Shown here piece by piece: positions 1-35,600 of a stretch of 64,000 nucleotides of DNA. The notes beneath the pieces were generated by a model, which was not told the origin of the DNA, made no database searches, and worked only from the letters and a program-made list of their open reading frames with translations. Position 1 is the first letter of the stretch; the number at the start of each line of letters is the position of its first letter. Origin of the DNA: Thunnus maccoyii (Eukaryota; Chordata; Actinopteri; Scombriformes; Scombridae); NCBI RefSeq assembly GCF_910596095.1, contig NC_056546.1:17012425-17076424 (forward strand). The letters run 5' to 3'. The translations under genes were made by a program, and so were the position numbers.

Positions 1-667
1 ATTGTTTCTGGAAAGACAATGGAGACAACATCTTTGGATATTTCATGCAGATGTCACAATTCTACTCATGTGTATCTTTCACATAAAAGGCCCTAAGGAC
101 AAAACACAAACAAAAGCAAAATCACCAACATTAAGCAAAAATGCTACAAATACTAAAACATGTACAAAAGTGAAAATATAAATTTAAGGAAAACGCAAAC
201 ATATAAAAGAAGAAATGCTACAAAAGACTTGACAGACCAGATATGGTCCTGGCCTCTAGGGGGAGTGATTATGTTACATTGGCAAAGACACAGTGGGCTT
301 GTATTCATTTCGCCTCCCTGGAAAGTGGGCAAAAGTAGGCAGCTGCAGCAGGGGGAGGTGACAAAAAGCTGCAGTCAAGATGGACACTTCCCAGCAGCCC
401 TCCCATTCAACACAGGGAAATTAACATCCTGTCAGATCTGATCCTAATTTAATGAACTGTTATCAGACCAAACTATTTGTTCTCAAACTCCAATAACTGT
501 TGTTTAAATGATTTTCTTCTGTATAATCGAGAAGAATATTAAACCAAAATGGAAGTTATATGTAATAATCATGACAGCTTTTATTGTATTCTTTAACTTC
601 CATATTACTAAATTATTTTAAATAAAAAATATAGATATAGTAGAATTTTCAATATAAGTGTCAATAT

Positions 668-1218
668 GACACACTGGTCTAACATTTAAACAGGTTTATA
701 CCATGGTCTGGGTGAATACTCTTTTCTGATTGGTCGGCAGGTGTGTGTTAAAACTGTGTATGGCGCACGTAGTTCGGTTCAAGTTTAATCACCGTTCTAA
801 ATTCATCCCCTACCCAACCTGTAACCATAGCAAAATTAAAGAGCACAGCTGTCAAAGGTTATCTGTTAAGAAGTTGTGAAGTATGGGACGCAGCAAAGGA
901 AAAAGAAATGGAGAAGAAAAGAAAGAAACCAAGTGAAAAATGACACAAGGAACTGACACCTGAAGAGCTTAAATTGATAGAGGAAGAAAAGGATGAGAGT
1001 AATACAAAAAAGGAATCAAAATGGGCAGTTAATATACTGAGAGACTTTCTCTACCAACACTGATTTGGAGGCATATGCTTAATGACACCTTACATGAATT
1101 TTATGCCAGGGTTCAGGCTGGCGGCAAGGACTGTGTGGCAAGTTGTCATGACAACGGTAAGATCTTGTTTCATCTTTGAGTTTTGAGTGCAAAACTTTCA
1201 CCAAAAAAAGACCCTACA
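668..1218 (+). mobile_element. Crypton-like (tyrosine recombinase DNA transposon) fragment, degraded
   Basis: This stretch is absent from the matching place of the inverted copy (49770-49836). Plus-strand frames give WAVNILRDFL near 1023-1052, then NDTLHEFYARVQ near 1081-1116. They resemble the N-terminal part of the DUF3504 / Crypton-type recombinase domain found in ZMYM/QRICH1-like proteins and fish Cryptons. The pieces lie in different frames and are separated by stops, so the copy is dead. Boundaries come only from the arm comparison. The family call rests on remembered similarity and needs a database search. Confidence 0.5.
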
Positions 1219-1284
1219 CGTTGATTATCCCTTACTTTAACAACTCTTCATTAAAAACCACTGAGCATTATTTGAGAAAGCATA

Positions 1285-1290
1285 TTTATT
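1285..1290 (-). promoter_or_regulatory. abcc2 polyadenylation signal AATAAA
   Basis: The plus-strand TTTATT here reads AATAAA on the minus strand, about 175 bases past the abcc2 stop codon. The same signal is kept in the inverted copy near 49697, where the plus strand reads AACAATAAATATGC. It is the best candidate for the 3' end of the transcript. Confidence 0.6.
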
Positions 1291-1464
1291 GTTCACATAC
1301 AAACATTATTTACAGAATATGATTCTTTATATTGTTCCCTATAAATACAAATATTATTAATATAATATTATTTCCTTATATCAAAGCACAATCCAGTTTT
1401 AAAAATCAAACAACAAACGCAATTTACGAAATAGAAATCATCCTATAAAAACAAAAGTGCAAAA

Positions 1465-24451
<22,987 letters not shown>

Positions 24452-25508
24452 GGTCCACACTGAAGGCTTCAGTTGCCCTTAGACGACAAGACAACCAGAC
24501 AAGTCTCACCCTCAGCTCTGCTGCCGTCCAGGTCGACTCAAACAATTCTACTCTCACCCCCGGTCTACCCACACTCCGGAGACAATTGCAGGATGTGACT
24601 CTGAGGGACTTTGAGCCATGAGGGTTTTAAGCAGAAAGCAAGATTTGCGACCTCCCTAAGCAGACAAAAAACATTGGTTGCCAGAGACGTACTGAATTAC
24701 TGTGAAGAGCAGACAGGTTAATGGCTAACTTGAGTCTTGATCGCTTTCTTTTTTTAAAAAATCTTCAGGGTTACAATAGTCCTCAGTGACTTGTTTGATG
24801 TTTACAAGCACACATGAAGTCCTGCTGTTGGGTAAATGAGAAAACTCCTCTGCTGTAGTGAGAGTCATTGAGAGGATTCAGGTTACATCAGTGCACAGAC
24901 ACAGCGCTCACATGTCTAAAGTTCAACATTTCAGGCAGATGATTGCAGGAAAGAGAAAAAGATTGAGAGAGACAGGAGTTGCATAAGTATTCCTTTGCTC
25001 CTTTCTTCTTCTCAAGGGGAGGGAGTGGGCAAATTAGACCCCTTTTCCTGTTGTGTTTCCACTTCTCTTTTGCTGCATGCCTTCACTCTCGCTGACCTAC
25101 ACAGACCCATTTTCGGAACTCAAGTCACATCATATTAATTTTAGGCAGCCATGCATTCAAATGAGGCTGGTGGGCTGAAGCCAGCGAAGTGCTGAAAAAG
25201 GTGCAGAATGTTTGTCTAAAATAACTGTTAACTGGTGGGAATTTGGGGAAGGAGGGAGGGTGTTGACTGTTTGGCTGTTTCCCTCTTTTCTGTTTATCTC
25301 CTCTTCCTATTCTGATCAGGAGGACTGGACTCCACAACCAAAATATACACTGTACACAAGAGATTCAAGTCATAGTGGTATTTAATACAGAATAACTTCT
25401 GTCTTCTGTGCTTTCTAGAAAGTCAGACAAAGAGGAAGTTCAGCAGCCAGAGGGAACGTGCCCAAAAACAAAACCCTTTTGCTACTGTGCAAAAGCTCTG
25501 TTTTGTGT

Positions 25509-25559
25509 GCCCATATTCAACATGTGCCATGTTCAACATGTGCCATGTTGAATATGGGC
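25509..25559. repeat. Perfect short inverted repeat (16-bp arms, 19-bp loop)
   Basis: GCCCATATTCAACATG and its exact complement CATGTTGAATATGGGC flank a loop that itself contains two more copies of the CATGTT/AACATG motif. It would fold as a stem-loop. It lies about 1.1 kb upstream of the abcc2 start codon and falls in the segment deleted from the inverted copy. Confidence 0.8.
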
Positions 25560-26200
25560 TATTTTTTGGAAAAAATACAACTAAATTGCTATAAATTGCT
25601 ACCAGATACCGGTTCAACACAAATCACAGAAAAAAAGAGAACTACCCCTTGTGCATCTAAGAGTCTTTCTGTGTTGAACGGGGGAGAGGAACACTCATAA
25701 ATGAGTCATCATTGTTGTTTATGTTTCGATTCACATGTGTGTCATCCAGCAGCATATTTTCAGCTTTGTGCTTTGCCTCAGTGTAGCAGTTTATAAAAAA
25801 AAACACACATACAAAACTCAGTAAACATGTTTTATTTGGTCGTGTCAATGAGCAAAAAAAACCTTTTTTATATAGTAAAGTAAAATTAATATATAATCAT
25901 ATGATATATAATCAATAATCATTACCTCAGTGGCAGACTTGCTGTGTAGTGAAGTCATTCATTTACTGTACGAGCAGCAAAACAAACCCTTTATTAGCAT
26001 TAAAGTGTGTGAAAAGTCTTTCACTGACTGTGATGGTCCTGAGAGATAACATTCTGACTGTGTGATGGTTAATCATTACATATTTGATAACATCACATGG
26101 GCCTGTAAACTGACTCACTCACTGTGTGTGTGTGTAGCCTCAAGGACAGCCATGTGACACGTGAGGGCAACCCATATGTAATTAAAGAGCACTGTAACTA

Positions 26201-26882
26201 AACATAGTACAAAAGTAAGGAAATTTGTGTTTGGTAGATTATTTCTTTGTTGTAACAATGCTTCTTGGCAATAAATCTTATACTGTTGGAAAGCCTGTTT
26301 ATTTCTCTTTTAAATAGTTGCTGATCCCAAAAGTGTTCAATGGGGTTGAGGTCAGGACTGCTGGCAGGTCATTCCATCCTCTCCACTCCCAAATTCTGGA
26401 GGTAGTCTCTGATAAACCCCACAAAGCAACAAATGCTGGTTAAAAAATGGGATGCCATCCCACAGCAGCGTGTGACCAGGCTGGTGACCAGCATGAGGAG
26501 GAGGTGCCAGGCTGTTGTGGCTGTGTATGGTTCTTCCACACGCTATGGAGGCTCCTGTTTGTTAAATGACTAAATTGTTAAATTGCCAATATGTCTTGTT
26601 TCTTCAAACTTCAATCATCCAATCGACCAAACACCAAACAAGAGTCAATGGCAGAACAAGCTGTTTGGCATTGGCAGAGAAGACTTGGCATATTTTTCAT
26701 GGGCGCAACCCACATACTCAGCTCTACTGCTCATCCCACAAATGTATGTTCCTTACAAATGTGGCACCATTTAAAAGGGAAATAAACAGGCTTTCCAATG
26801 GTATAAGATTTATTGCCAAGACATTGTTACAACAAAGAAATAATCTACCAAACACAAATGTCCTTACTTTTTGTGCTATGTT
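26201..26882. mobile_element. Tc1/mariner element, internally deleted, ~115-bp TIRs
   Basis: The left end (aacatagtacaaaagtaagg...) and right end (...ctttttgtgctatgtt) are inverted repeats over about 115 bases, flanked by TA. The inverted copy of the locus (near 40020) lacks it, so it is a clean insertion. The interior keeps Tc1 transposase remains: a plus-strand frame gives WDAIPQQRVTRLV then a C-terminal-type tail near 26450-26570, and another minus-strand piece lies near 26340. It is not autonomous. Confidence 0.85.
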
Positions 26883-27959
26883 TACTAAGTTGAGCATGTT
26901 TTAGTCTTAATGTGTTGCGCTTATCAGCTCCAACTGACTATTATCACGAAATAGTGAAGGCAGTTACTTTGAGAACCTATGACGGAGGGGTGGGGGAGAA
27001 TATTTTGTATTCTACAAAATGGTAGATTTAACTTCAACTAAGAGCAATTTGAAAATAGATATGCACATACAGTAAATATTTGACTGTTTCTTACAAGCTA
27101 CAGTAGAGACAAAAGTAACCTTAAAGAAATAAACCACAAAAAAGGACATAGAGAATAGGCAGTGCACAGAGACAATTTAAGAACTAGGTGATAAAATACA
27201 TTGTACAGTATGTGAGCACATACTGTAGAACTGGTACATTCAGTCAGTTTGCTGTACTATACAGTTACTGCTATAACAAATGAAACTGTAAATGTCGGTG
27301 AATTAGATACATTCATAAACTTCAGCTCAAGTATTAAACATTCAACTCAACCGACCAGACACTTTATAACTTAAAGACGCAACATGTTTTAAGTTAAGTC
27401 ACTAAAGTCTGTTGAGTACTTTCAATGAAACTGTTTTGCACATAATCTGACCAAATGTGACCAATCCCATCAAAGACTGTTCATCATTGATATTTAACTG
27501 CAATGCTCACATGCATACACAGTTAAAACTTGATAGATGAATGACATCATACAGCTGTATGCCATTATAGCTGATGAGGGAGTTTTCTTAGACATACAGT
27601 AGGTTTTTTGATGACACTGGATAACTTTGGTCTGTAAAACCCTTAATAGGTGTTTTACAACAGTCCAAGTTATGGTTCTTGGTTTTTTTTTACACATTTA
27701 GATGAATCAGTAAACCTCCTCCTTTAAACAACTCCAGGATGCTGTTGATGTGCTTATATGGGGTAACAGGCTCTTCAGAGTGTGTCTTATGTTACACTGC
27801 TGACATGTCACTGGCCTACAAATCTATACTGTTTTTATGACCCATGATGATTAAGGCAAAAAAGTTGAAAATGAACTGCTAGACAACAGAATTGAGAATT
27901 GAACTTTGAGATGTAAATTACTATAATTAGTCACCATGTCAGTTGCCCATTAACTGTCC

Positions 27960-28106
27960 ATGAATCTTCACATTTTTTATTTCATTTTTAACTTAATTTA
28001 TTGTGAACTTGTTTATTTTTTAAAATCTGACTGAGAGAACAGACGTCCAGTGTACATGTACCTTGTGCCTGTGCAAATGGCAATAAAGTCTCTTGACTCT
28101 TGAATG
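27960..28106 (+). mobile_element. LINE 3'-tail-like fragment
   Basis: It ends with 'gtgcaaatggcaataaagtctcttgactcttgaa', following 'gtacatgtaccttgtgc'. This is the layout of fish non-LTR 3' ends that finish in an AATAAA-like phrase and short tandem tail. Only the tail is present, and no reverse transcriptase is seen. Family not assignable by eye. Confidence 0.4.
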
Positions 28107-28374
28107 TTAAAAATAAAACAGTGCAACAAAGTGTTGAGATGTTTTGATTTTAATTAAAATCTGAATCAGGTCACATTGTTTCACATTGTCATAAAAAATA
28201 AAGTACAGGAGGTCACAGCTTTGCCTTATCTTCAAATGTATATGGGGAGTGCTGTAAATAAATATAGTTCAACTATATGGCAACTCGAAAACATACTGTG
28301 TTGAAAACAAAAGCAGCACTGATCACTTCTTTTCTTTCATTTTAGGAACGCAATGATAATAATCTACTGTGTAT

Positions 28375-28380
28375 TTTATT
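28375..28380 (-). promoter_or_regulatory. Possible cutc polyadenylation signal
   Basis: TTTATT on the plus strand reads AATAAA on the minus strand, about 300 bases past the cutc stop. I saw no nearer minus-strand AATAAA, but AT-richness makes chance matches likely. Confidence 0.4.
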
Positions 28381-28680
28381 ACACTATATCTAAGGCCACA
28401 TAAAAGTTACAAAGTAAACACGACAATTATTAATCACTCTCTGCGCTGTGAGACATTTGGATAGACTGCATTACCCAGAAGGTTGCAGCACTGTCCCTGA
28501 GCTCTAACTTCACAAGTACTGTTTGATCGGTGATTAAAAAAACAGCTCTCTATGGCAATTCTGAAATCATCTACTGATTTTGGGCTTTGATGAAAATAAA
28601 TGATGACACACCAGTATAACCACCTGTGATCACTTTTGAGGTATCTGTTTTGTCATCTGTCGTGATTGTCCAACATCCAT

Positions 28681-31600
28681 TCACAAGGTATTTCTGGCTA
28701 TTGCATTGAGAGCGCGGACTTTGCTCACATCTGCCACCTTCAGGCCGTACTCGGGTGCTGAGAAAACAGCTCCCATCGTCACACAGGTGTTCCTGCACAT
28801 GAAAACAATATTGGAGAGAAAGGAACAAAATAAATAAAGAAGTTTTGATGTTTTATAGAGTAGTTGCAAAAATCTTTTGATATATGTGCACATGGTTGAA
28901 CTCCCACCTCCTGTGCTAAATTAACTGAGGCTGAATCTGAACGAACAAACCTGAACTTCATGGCAGAATCCCTACTGGAGCGGGCAGAGCAGTGGAACTC
29001 TTGAGCCCCTGATCCCTCTAAAATTCTCTGCAGATTTCTCTCTGTGATCCCACCTCCTGTATTAAAAAATGATATATCAACAAATTATTATACAAAAACA
29101 CATATAAACTACACACAAGGGAGAAAGTAAAAGTACTAACCTGGCATGATGGTAATTCTGCCTTTAGCCTGGAGCGGCAGAAAAGGTGGAAATTAGGATG
29201 TATGAATGATAGAAAGCTGCTCACCTACAACAACTAAGCAGCATAGATAAAAAGCAATGCCATGTGTTGGCAACTTGTTTGCATTCATATAGTTTATACA
29301 TACTTGATCAATGAGCCGTTTAATGAGAGGGAGTCCCTCCAGAGCAGAGCTGTCGCAGCCACTTGTCAACACACGCTGGAACCCTAATGATACCAGAGTC
29401 TCCAGAGCAACCGTTGGGTCATGAACCATGTCAAAAGCTGAAACGGGATCGATATTAGTTTAATGAACATAAGCTCAGGCTCATACTTCAAAACACTGAT
29501 GAAGGCACTCTAACAGATTTCAAAAGTTGTGATATTTTTTATATATATATCAGTAAATATATTATTACTGGCAGCTGTAAAGAATTTTAAAAGCTTAAAG
29601 TTTAGATGTGATACACAAGCACTTTGAGGTGCATTTTTTTGTATGAAAGATGCTATACAAATAAATAAATAAAGTTATTATTATTAAAAAGAGAAAATGT
29701 TACCTCGGTGGAAGGTGACTGGCAAAGGACGAGCAGCAGCTAGCAAACAAAAGGTGACAATCAGAAAAATAAACTTACAAACAATACAAAACTGAACCAA
29801 GGTTGCAAAATAAAAAAAATAGTTGCACATTCTCAACAAAATGACTGAAGATTTCACTGTTTCTAAACTATGTATTGTGTGGAGCTGCCAACACAAACAC
29901 TACAGTGTCTGCAGAACCCTAAGGACCTTTTATAATTTTCAGTTATAAGAAAAAGTAAGTCTGTTTGTGTGACTGACTTTTTGTGATTTTGAACTTTTAG
30001 ATTTCCACAGTATATGACTACTGATTTCTCATTACAAACACTGTGCAGCAACACTCCTCAAACAGACTTTAAGATACTGACTGCTACATATTATTTAGCT
30101 GTATTAACAGCATTTACTTCCTTCAATTATGTATGTAATGAGAGATATTTCAAACTCTTATGACCAAACAAAAAACTTAAAACAGTATACGGTTATTTTA
30201 AAAACATAGATGTGAACCACAGGGCAAACATCATTCAGTTTGACAGCTTATGCATACATTTACAGCTAAGCATGCTATTGAGGGCGATATGATGTAGAAG
30301 TCATGTCTAGTTGAGCAGAAATGTAAAATAGCGAGGTTGTGTAACAGTCTTATTCAACTGCCAGAGGAAAGGCTAATCAAAAAGATCTTTGATTAACAAT
30401 AGAGCATACAATTATCTCTGTTTAAGGATTGTTGCTCTAATACTTTGTCTTTCTGACTTGCATTTTACTTTCAGGGACAATCTGAAATGTAATATATATA
30501 CAGTCAAGCAAAGATTATTAATGAATTATAAAGATCAACAGGAGTGGTTGATATCTGGGATAAAGCAAAGCTTAAAAATTAAATTTAAATTCAAGACTAC
30601 TGCACAGAACTATACATTATAATGTATATGATTTAGAGAGAAGAAGGCACTTGTGTGCTTTATTAAGAAATTATACCTCATCCTTGGCAAATATGTATAT
30701 AGACCTTTTTTACTGCAGAGATTCTGACTTGTCATAGCACAGGTGTAACTAACAGCATTAATTAACACCCTAATTGAACAGAACATTGTTGATGTTATTA
30801 ATTACATCTGTGACTTTCCTGAAATGTCAAAAATGCTTATACAGCTAAATATTTCTTTTGGTTGTCAGTAGGTAATATATCAAAATGGCTTTTTAATGAG
30901 ATGTTTGTGGTGCTAAGGCAGAGTGCCTAGTATAATTGATTACAGAACATTTCTGTTATGCTAATGAGATCTTTTGATGTGTTTTCTTTTTTAATTTGTG
31001 GAACTGTGCATCGTGAGCTTTTACATGAGCACCTTGGTTGCTTTTGTTTAGTGTCTTGTAAGCCCATATAGACTGGAAACCACTTAGTCCGGGACACTTA
31101 GATAAATCAGATCAAATACACATGTGCACACACTACCCAGTAACTCCATGCAGAGCTCTGCATCCACCCGTCCATCCTCTGTCAGGGCTCCCAGAACCAG
31201 TCCGTCAGCCCCATGGCTTTTCATCAGCTCTATGTCTTTCCTCATCACCTCCACCTCCAGGTCTGAGTACAGAAAGTCCCCACCACGAGGCCGTATCATC
31301 GCGTAGATTGGAATTTTGACATACTGTTTCACTACCTGCAGCAGACCTGTAGCAGAGAAAATAATGGTGGCATGTGTGTGAGATTGTGTGGTTTCAGCAA
31401 ATCCGCGAGAGCTGTGTATGGAGCTGATCTTTGCTCACCTACACTGGGAGTGAGCCCTCCCTCCAGAAGACTTGAACACAGCTCAAGCCGACCTGCACCT
31501 GTCAGAAGACAAGACAAGGTGAAAGCTCAGATTATACTTAAAGGTATCATTAATGGCCTGTGACCTTTGAGAAATGAAATAACACTGCATGTCCATTTAA

Positions 31601-31863
31601 CACTCAGTATAGACAGGTACTTGAGCATAATCACTGTAAGGCAGGTTGAAGATGTGTCTGATAACTGCAACTTTCCCCTCTTAATTTTAAGTACAAGTGC
31701 CAATTTCACCTCTTCAGTAAGTAACAGCAATAAGTTTAATGTAGGTGAGTTGAAAAGAAGAAGCACCGTTTTCTACACACTAACGTTACCAACCTCCTCG
31801 CTCAGCATTGACAGCAGACTCCACGGAGTCCACACACACCTCCATTAAAAAGCCGTCTGCCAT
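28681..31863 (-). CDS. cutc: CutC-family protein (copper homeostasis protein cutC homolog), 8 exons
   Basis: Member of the CutC TIM-barrel family, linked to copper handling; the exact reaction is not established. Exons from the start: 31794-31863, 31439-31498, 31137-31346, 29704-29739, 29304-29437, 29141-29168, 28951-29056, 28681-28792. They total 756 bp, or 251 residues plus stop, all with GT-AG introns. Diagnostic motifs: MEVCVDS near the N-terminus, MIRPRGGDF 60-68, TFHRAFDM 122-129, LTSG 149-152 and a GGGIT loop after MPG. The end reads LNAIARNTL, against LNAIAKNILV in human as I recall it. Human CUTC is about 273 residues, the extra being a variable N-terminus. The start was chosen as the first Met (MADGFLMEV) before the conserved core. 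Head to head with cox15. Confidence 0.93.
29605..29695 (+). mobile_element. Short LINE/SINE 3'-tail relic
   Basis: 'caagcactttgaggtgc', then 'gctatacaaataaataaataaagttattattatt', is the usual 3' end of a teleost dispersed repeat ('gcgctatataaat...attatt'). It sits in cutc intron 4 close to the 36-bp exon 4. Only the tail is seen. Confidence 0.45.
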
Positions 31864-32679
31864 ACTGACAGTCTGGACAGGGACACACACACAGACACAG
31901 ACAGACAGACAGAGAGAGAGACATGGACAGAAAGAAGAGATTCATTGTGAATTTGTTAGCAAACACGGTCACAATTATTTAGTTAACTTACCAGTGTTAA
32001 TTTTTACAACTACCTGTCAAATCCACTTCCTATCGATTCATGGGACCTTATTAGTCGACTGGAGCCGACATGAAGTTTGTACTTTGTTATTATGGGTGAC
32101 TCACTACCGTGGATAACTGTCTTTCCGGATCGTTGAATTTTAAACACCGGGTTTGGCGGGTGGACGGCGCTACAGTGGGTAAAAGCAGGGTAAACGCTGG
32201 GTTGGATCCATAGAATGTAGGTTGGATCAGACGGATGGACAAACTCTCGCGAGTGCGCTTATTGTTAGGTTAAGCTTAGGTCTCGCGAGAATTCCGCGAA
32301 TCGTAACCACGGCACCGAACGGCAGCAGTTTGGAATCACCACCCATGCGGGATACGCTGTGATACAAAACATGCACCAAATACACGGACGATCCGTCTAT
32401 ACAATAAAAATGATATATTACTAACTGTATTATTCAATTACGAGTATATTTTTGTTATTTATGTGTAGTATCGTGAAATTAAATTAAATTAAAATTAATT
32501 TAACATTTAATTTTAAAAAGCTTGGTCAATTTATTGTGACGTCAGGAGGTCAGAGTTGAACTGTGCATGGCAGCCGTAGGAAACATGGTTTTGTAACAAC
32601 CGGTAACAGCGTTTACCTAAGCTTCATCCTTTACATCAGCACTGCAGGACAAGCTCTCAACATACACTAGAACACGAAG
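31864..32679. promoter_or_regulatory. Bidirectional cutc/cox15 promoter region with TCTCGCGAGA element
   Basis: The two start codons face away from each other across 816 bases. The middle (about 32140-32350) is locally CpG-rich, unlike the flanks. A perfect palindromic TCTCGCGAGA lies at 32281-32290, with a near copy TCTCGCGAGT at 32245-32254. In vertebrates this CGCG element marks TATA-less housekeeping and bidirectional promoters and is bound by BANP. No TATA box is evident. A CA/GA-rich simple repeat (31885-31920) lies just 5' of the cutc start. Confidence 0.75.
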
Positions 32680-35600
32680 ATGTTACTCTCTTCATTACGG
32701 ACGACGTTTTTTTGCGGTTGCCGAAGTGCTGGAAAAGGATTTCAACACAGCAGTGTGAGTAATTTAGCAAGCTGCTATTATTAGCTAGCCAGGAAACATG
32801 AAAAAGGTCAAACTCGGTTAGCGATCATTCGCTATATTTATAACATGATATGTCATGTGTTGTTTTGTAGAAGACGACTCTGTTTGTTTCACTGCCTGTG
32901 AAAGGTTTATTTGACGTAACTATCTTCAGAGGGCGGTTAACGTTACCTTGTAGGTTGTAACGTTACTCACCGACCTCCCATTATATCAGCACCTCAGTGA
33001 GCAAAGTTCTTGATCAAGCAAAGACATCAAATTTTAACCAGCATTAATTCTTAAACTGTAATCAAGAGAAGATCGGGAACTTCTGTATCATGTGCTCATA
33101 TAATGTATTAATCACACTACATGGCCAAAAGAATGTGGACACCCGAGCATTACAAACATATGTAATTATTCAATCTATCATCAATCCAACTTTATTTATA
33201 TAGAACCTTTCAAACAAATCAAACGCAATTCAACGTGCTTCACAAGCGCTTGATAAAACGTAGGATGTAAAAAATGGATTGAGGGACTATTCATGTTAAT
33301 AACAAATAAGCAACCTGAGGAGGCAATATTATTCAAAATTCATTTGATACTCTGAAAAGTTTACATATATATAAAATCAATTGATCAGAATGAGGTTAGG
33401 ACACCTAATAGGTCTTTAGGTCATGATTTGTTTCGTGGTTTAATAAAATGATTAGAGGGGTGTGATACAGTTGTAACCAACTATTAAAAAGTGCTTAATA
33501 GTTGGAGCATAATGGTTCAAAGTAGCACCAAACTGGGAAAACCATCACTGTACATCATCTGTGTGCATGGGAGCATTGTCATGTTGAAATAGGAAAGGAC
33601 CTCCATCAAACTACTCTCTAAAATAGATTATTATCTTAAATATAATATAATAATATATTATTATCTTAAATGTAATTGCGTGCGGAAGCATTAAGACATC
33701 CCTTTATTGGAACTAAGGGGGCCTAGCCTAAAAGTACGTGAGGTGTGTTCACATACTGTTGGCCACAAAGTGTACTTCTAGCAATAATCGATTTTAAGTT
33801 GTATCTTCAAGTCTTATATAAAATCTTTTCTCTCCTTTTTCTACAACATCAGCGGAGTCCACAGCTACGACAATGGGTTGTGAAGAGAGGGCAGAGCACC
33901 ATCACAGCTGAGGCAGGAGCCTCCGCCGCCCCGGCAGCAGCTACTGTCCCCAGTGCAGCCACAAATCGCATAGTAGGTCGCTGGTTGCTCGGCTGCAGTG
34001 GGCTTGTTGTGGGGGCTGTTGTCTTGGGTGGTGTCACAAGGTAAAGTACTTCAAAAGGCGAAATTTCTGTGCATGCAGTCGTCTTTGTATTTAATGTGGA
34101 TATTGAAAGATAATAATATGTGCTTTTTTTTCAATCCAGGCTAACAGAATCTGGTCTTTCTATGGTTGACTGGCATCTGGTGAGAGAGATGAAACCCCCT
34201 CAGTCAGAGGCAGAGTGGGAGGCTGAGTTTTCCAAATACAAACAGTTCCCTGAATTCAAAATGTAAGATGCCTTTTTTTCTGTTGTGTGTTCATTTTCAA
34301 AGTGATTGATGTGTCTAATTCACAGACTAAACAATACACAACAACTAAATTTAAGTCTGTAATGTTTTCTAATGCTTCCAAAGGTTTGTTCACATCAGCA
34401 GTGACTCTACACATTGGATACAAACAATCTATATTTTCAGTTATAAGAAACACAGCATCCACAGTTAATGTATACACCTCAACGTTGTAGTAAACAAAAA
34501 TATGGGTTTGGCCTTAAAATCAAGAGATTCATTTTTTGGTGTCATTTTGTTCTCTCAGAATGAACCATGACATGACCCTGCCAGAGTTTAAGTTTATCTT
34601 CTACATGGAATGGGGTCATCGTATGTGGGGCCGGCTCGTTGGACTGGCGTACATCCTCCCTACCATGTACTTCTGGAAGAAAGGGTACTTCACTCGCTCC
34701 ATGAAGGGAAAAGTGCTGGGGCTTTGTGGATTCGTTTTCTTCCAGGTGAGATATTATACAGTTTAAGTGATTCAATAGGATCACAGGAGGAGCACAGGAA
34801 GTGAATCATTTCTTCACTGTTCATGCTGTTTTTTTTGAGGCAAGAGGTTGTAGACATCTACACCGTTTGTCTAACAAGTTTAGCATTATGAAAGTTGTTT
34901 ATACGGCATCATTCTGTGTATCCTCTCAGGGCCTTCTGGGTTGGTACATGGTAAAAAGTGGTCTGGAGGAGAAGCCTGAGTCCTATGACATCCCACGGGT
35001 CAGCCAGTATCGCCTGAGTGCTCACCTTGGTTCTGCCTTGCTACTGTACTGCGCCAGTCTCTGGACCGGGCTTACTCTGATGCTGCCTGTCAGCAAGGTA
35101 CTGCCTACAGGCAAAACACCCATTTTAATTTCTGTCTCCATTTGAAGAATGGAGTCCTAACCTTGGTCTGTGTCACACAAGCTTTTGTTTATTTATTCAT
35201 GACTTTTCCTGGCACCTCTTTTTTCCAGATGGCAGAGACCAAACGTCTAATGCAGCTCAGGAGGTTTGCCAAGGGTACTGGTGGACTCGTCTTCCTCACT
35301 GCTCTTTCCGGTACTGCTTGTTGTTGTGCCTAAATGTGAAATAAATGTGTAAATACCCTTCTTTAAGTCAGCTAAGGATAGGAGTGGTTTTAGTTTCACA
35401 GCAAGTCTCAGTTACAGGAAGCAGAACTTGACCAATCCTTGTAAGTTCTTCATCAAAAATTGAAATTGGACAACTTACAGTTTTCATATTCAAAGCTAAG
35501 ATACAACACTGCACTGCACTGCAAAGCATAGTCAGAAGAGGGGGATATAAAGAAACAAAAGCATTTCTGTGAATGTAATGAATACACATGCAGATAAATA

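Larger units (their letters stand above)
24452..28374. other. Intergenic: abcc2 upstream / cutc downstream
   Basis: This holds the abcc2 5' flank, then a 51-bp hairpin-forming inverted repeat (25509-25559), a Tc1 element (26201-26882), the end of the left duplication arm (about 26975) and a LINE-tail-like piece (27960-28106). I could not pick a TATA box or start site for abcc2. The short open frames here have no recognisable domains. Confidence 0.6.
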
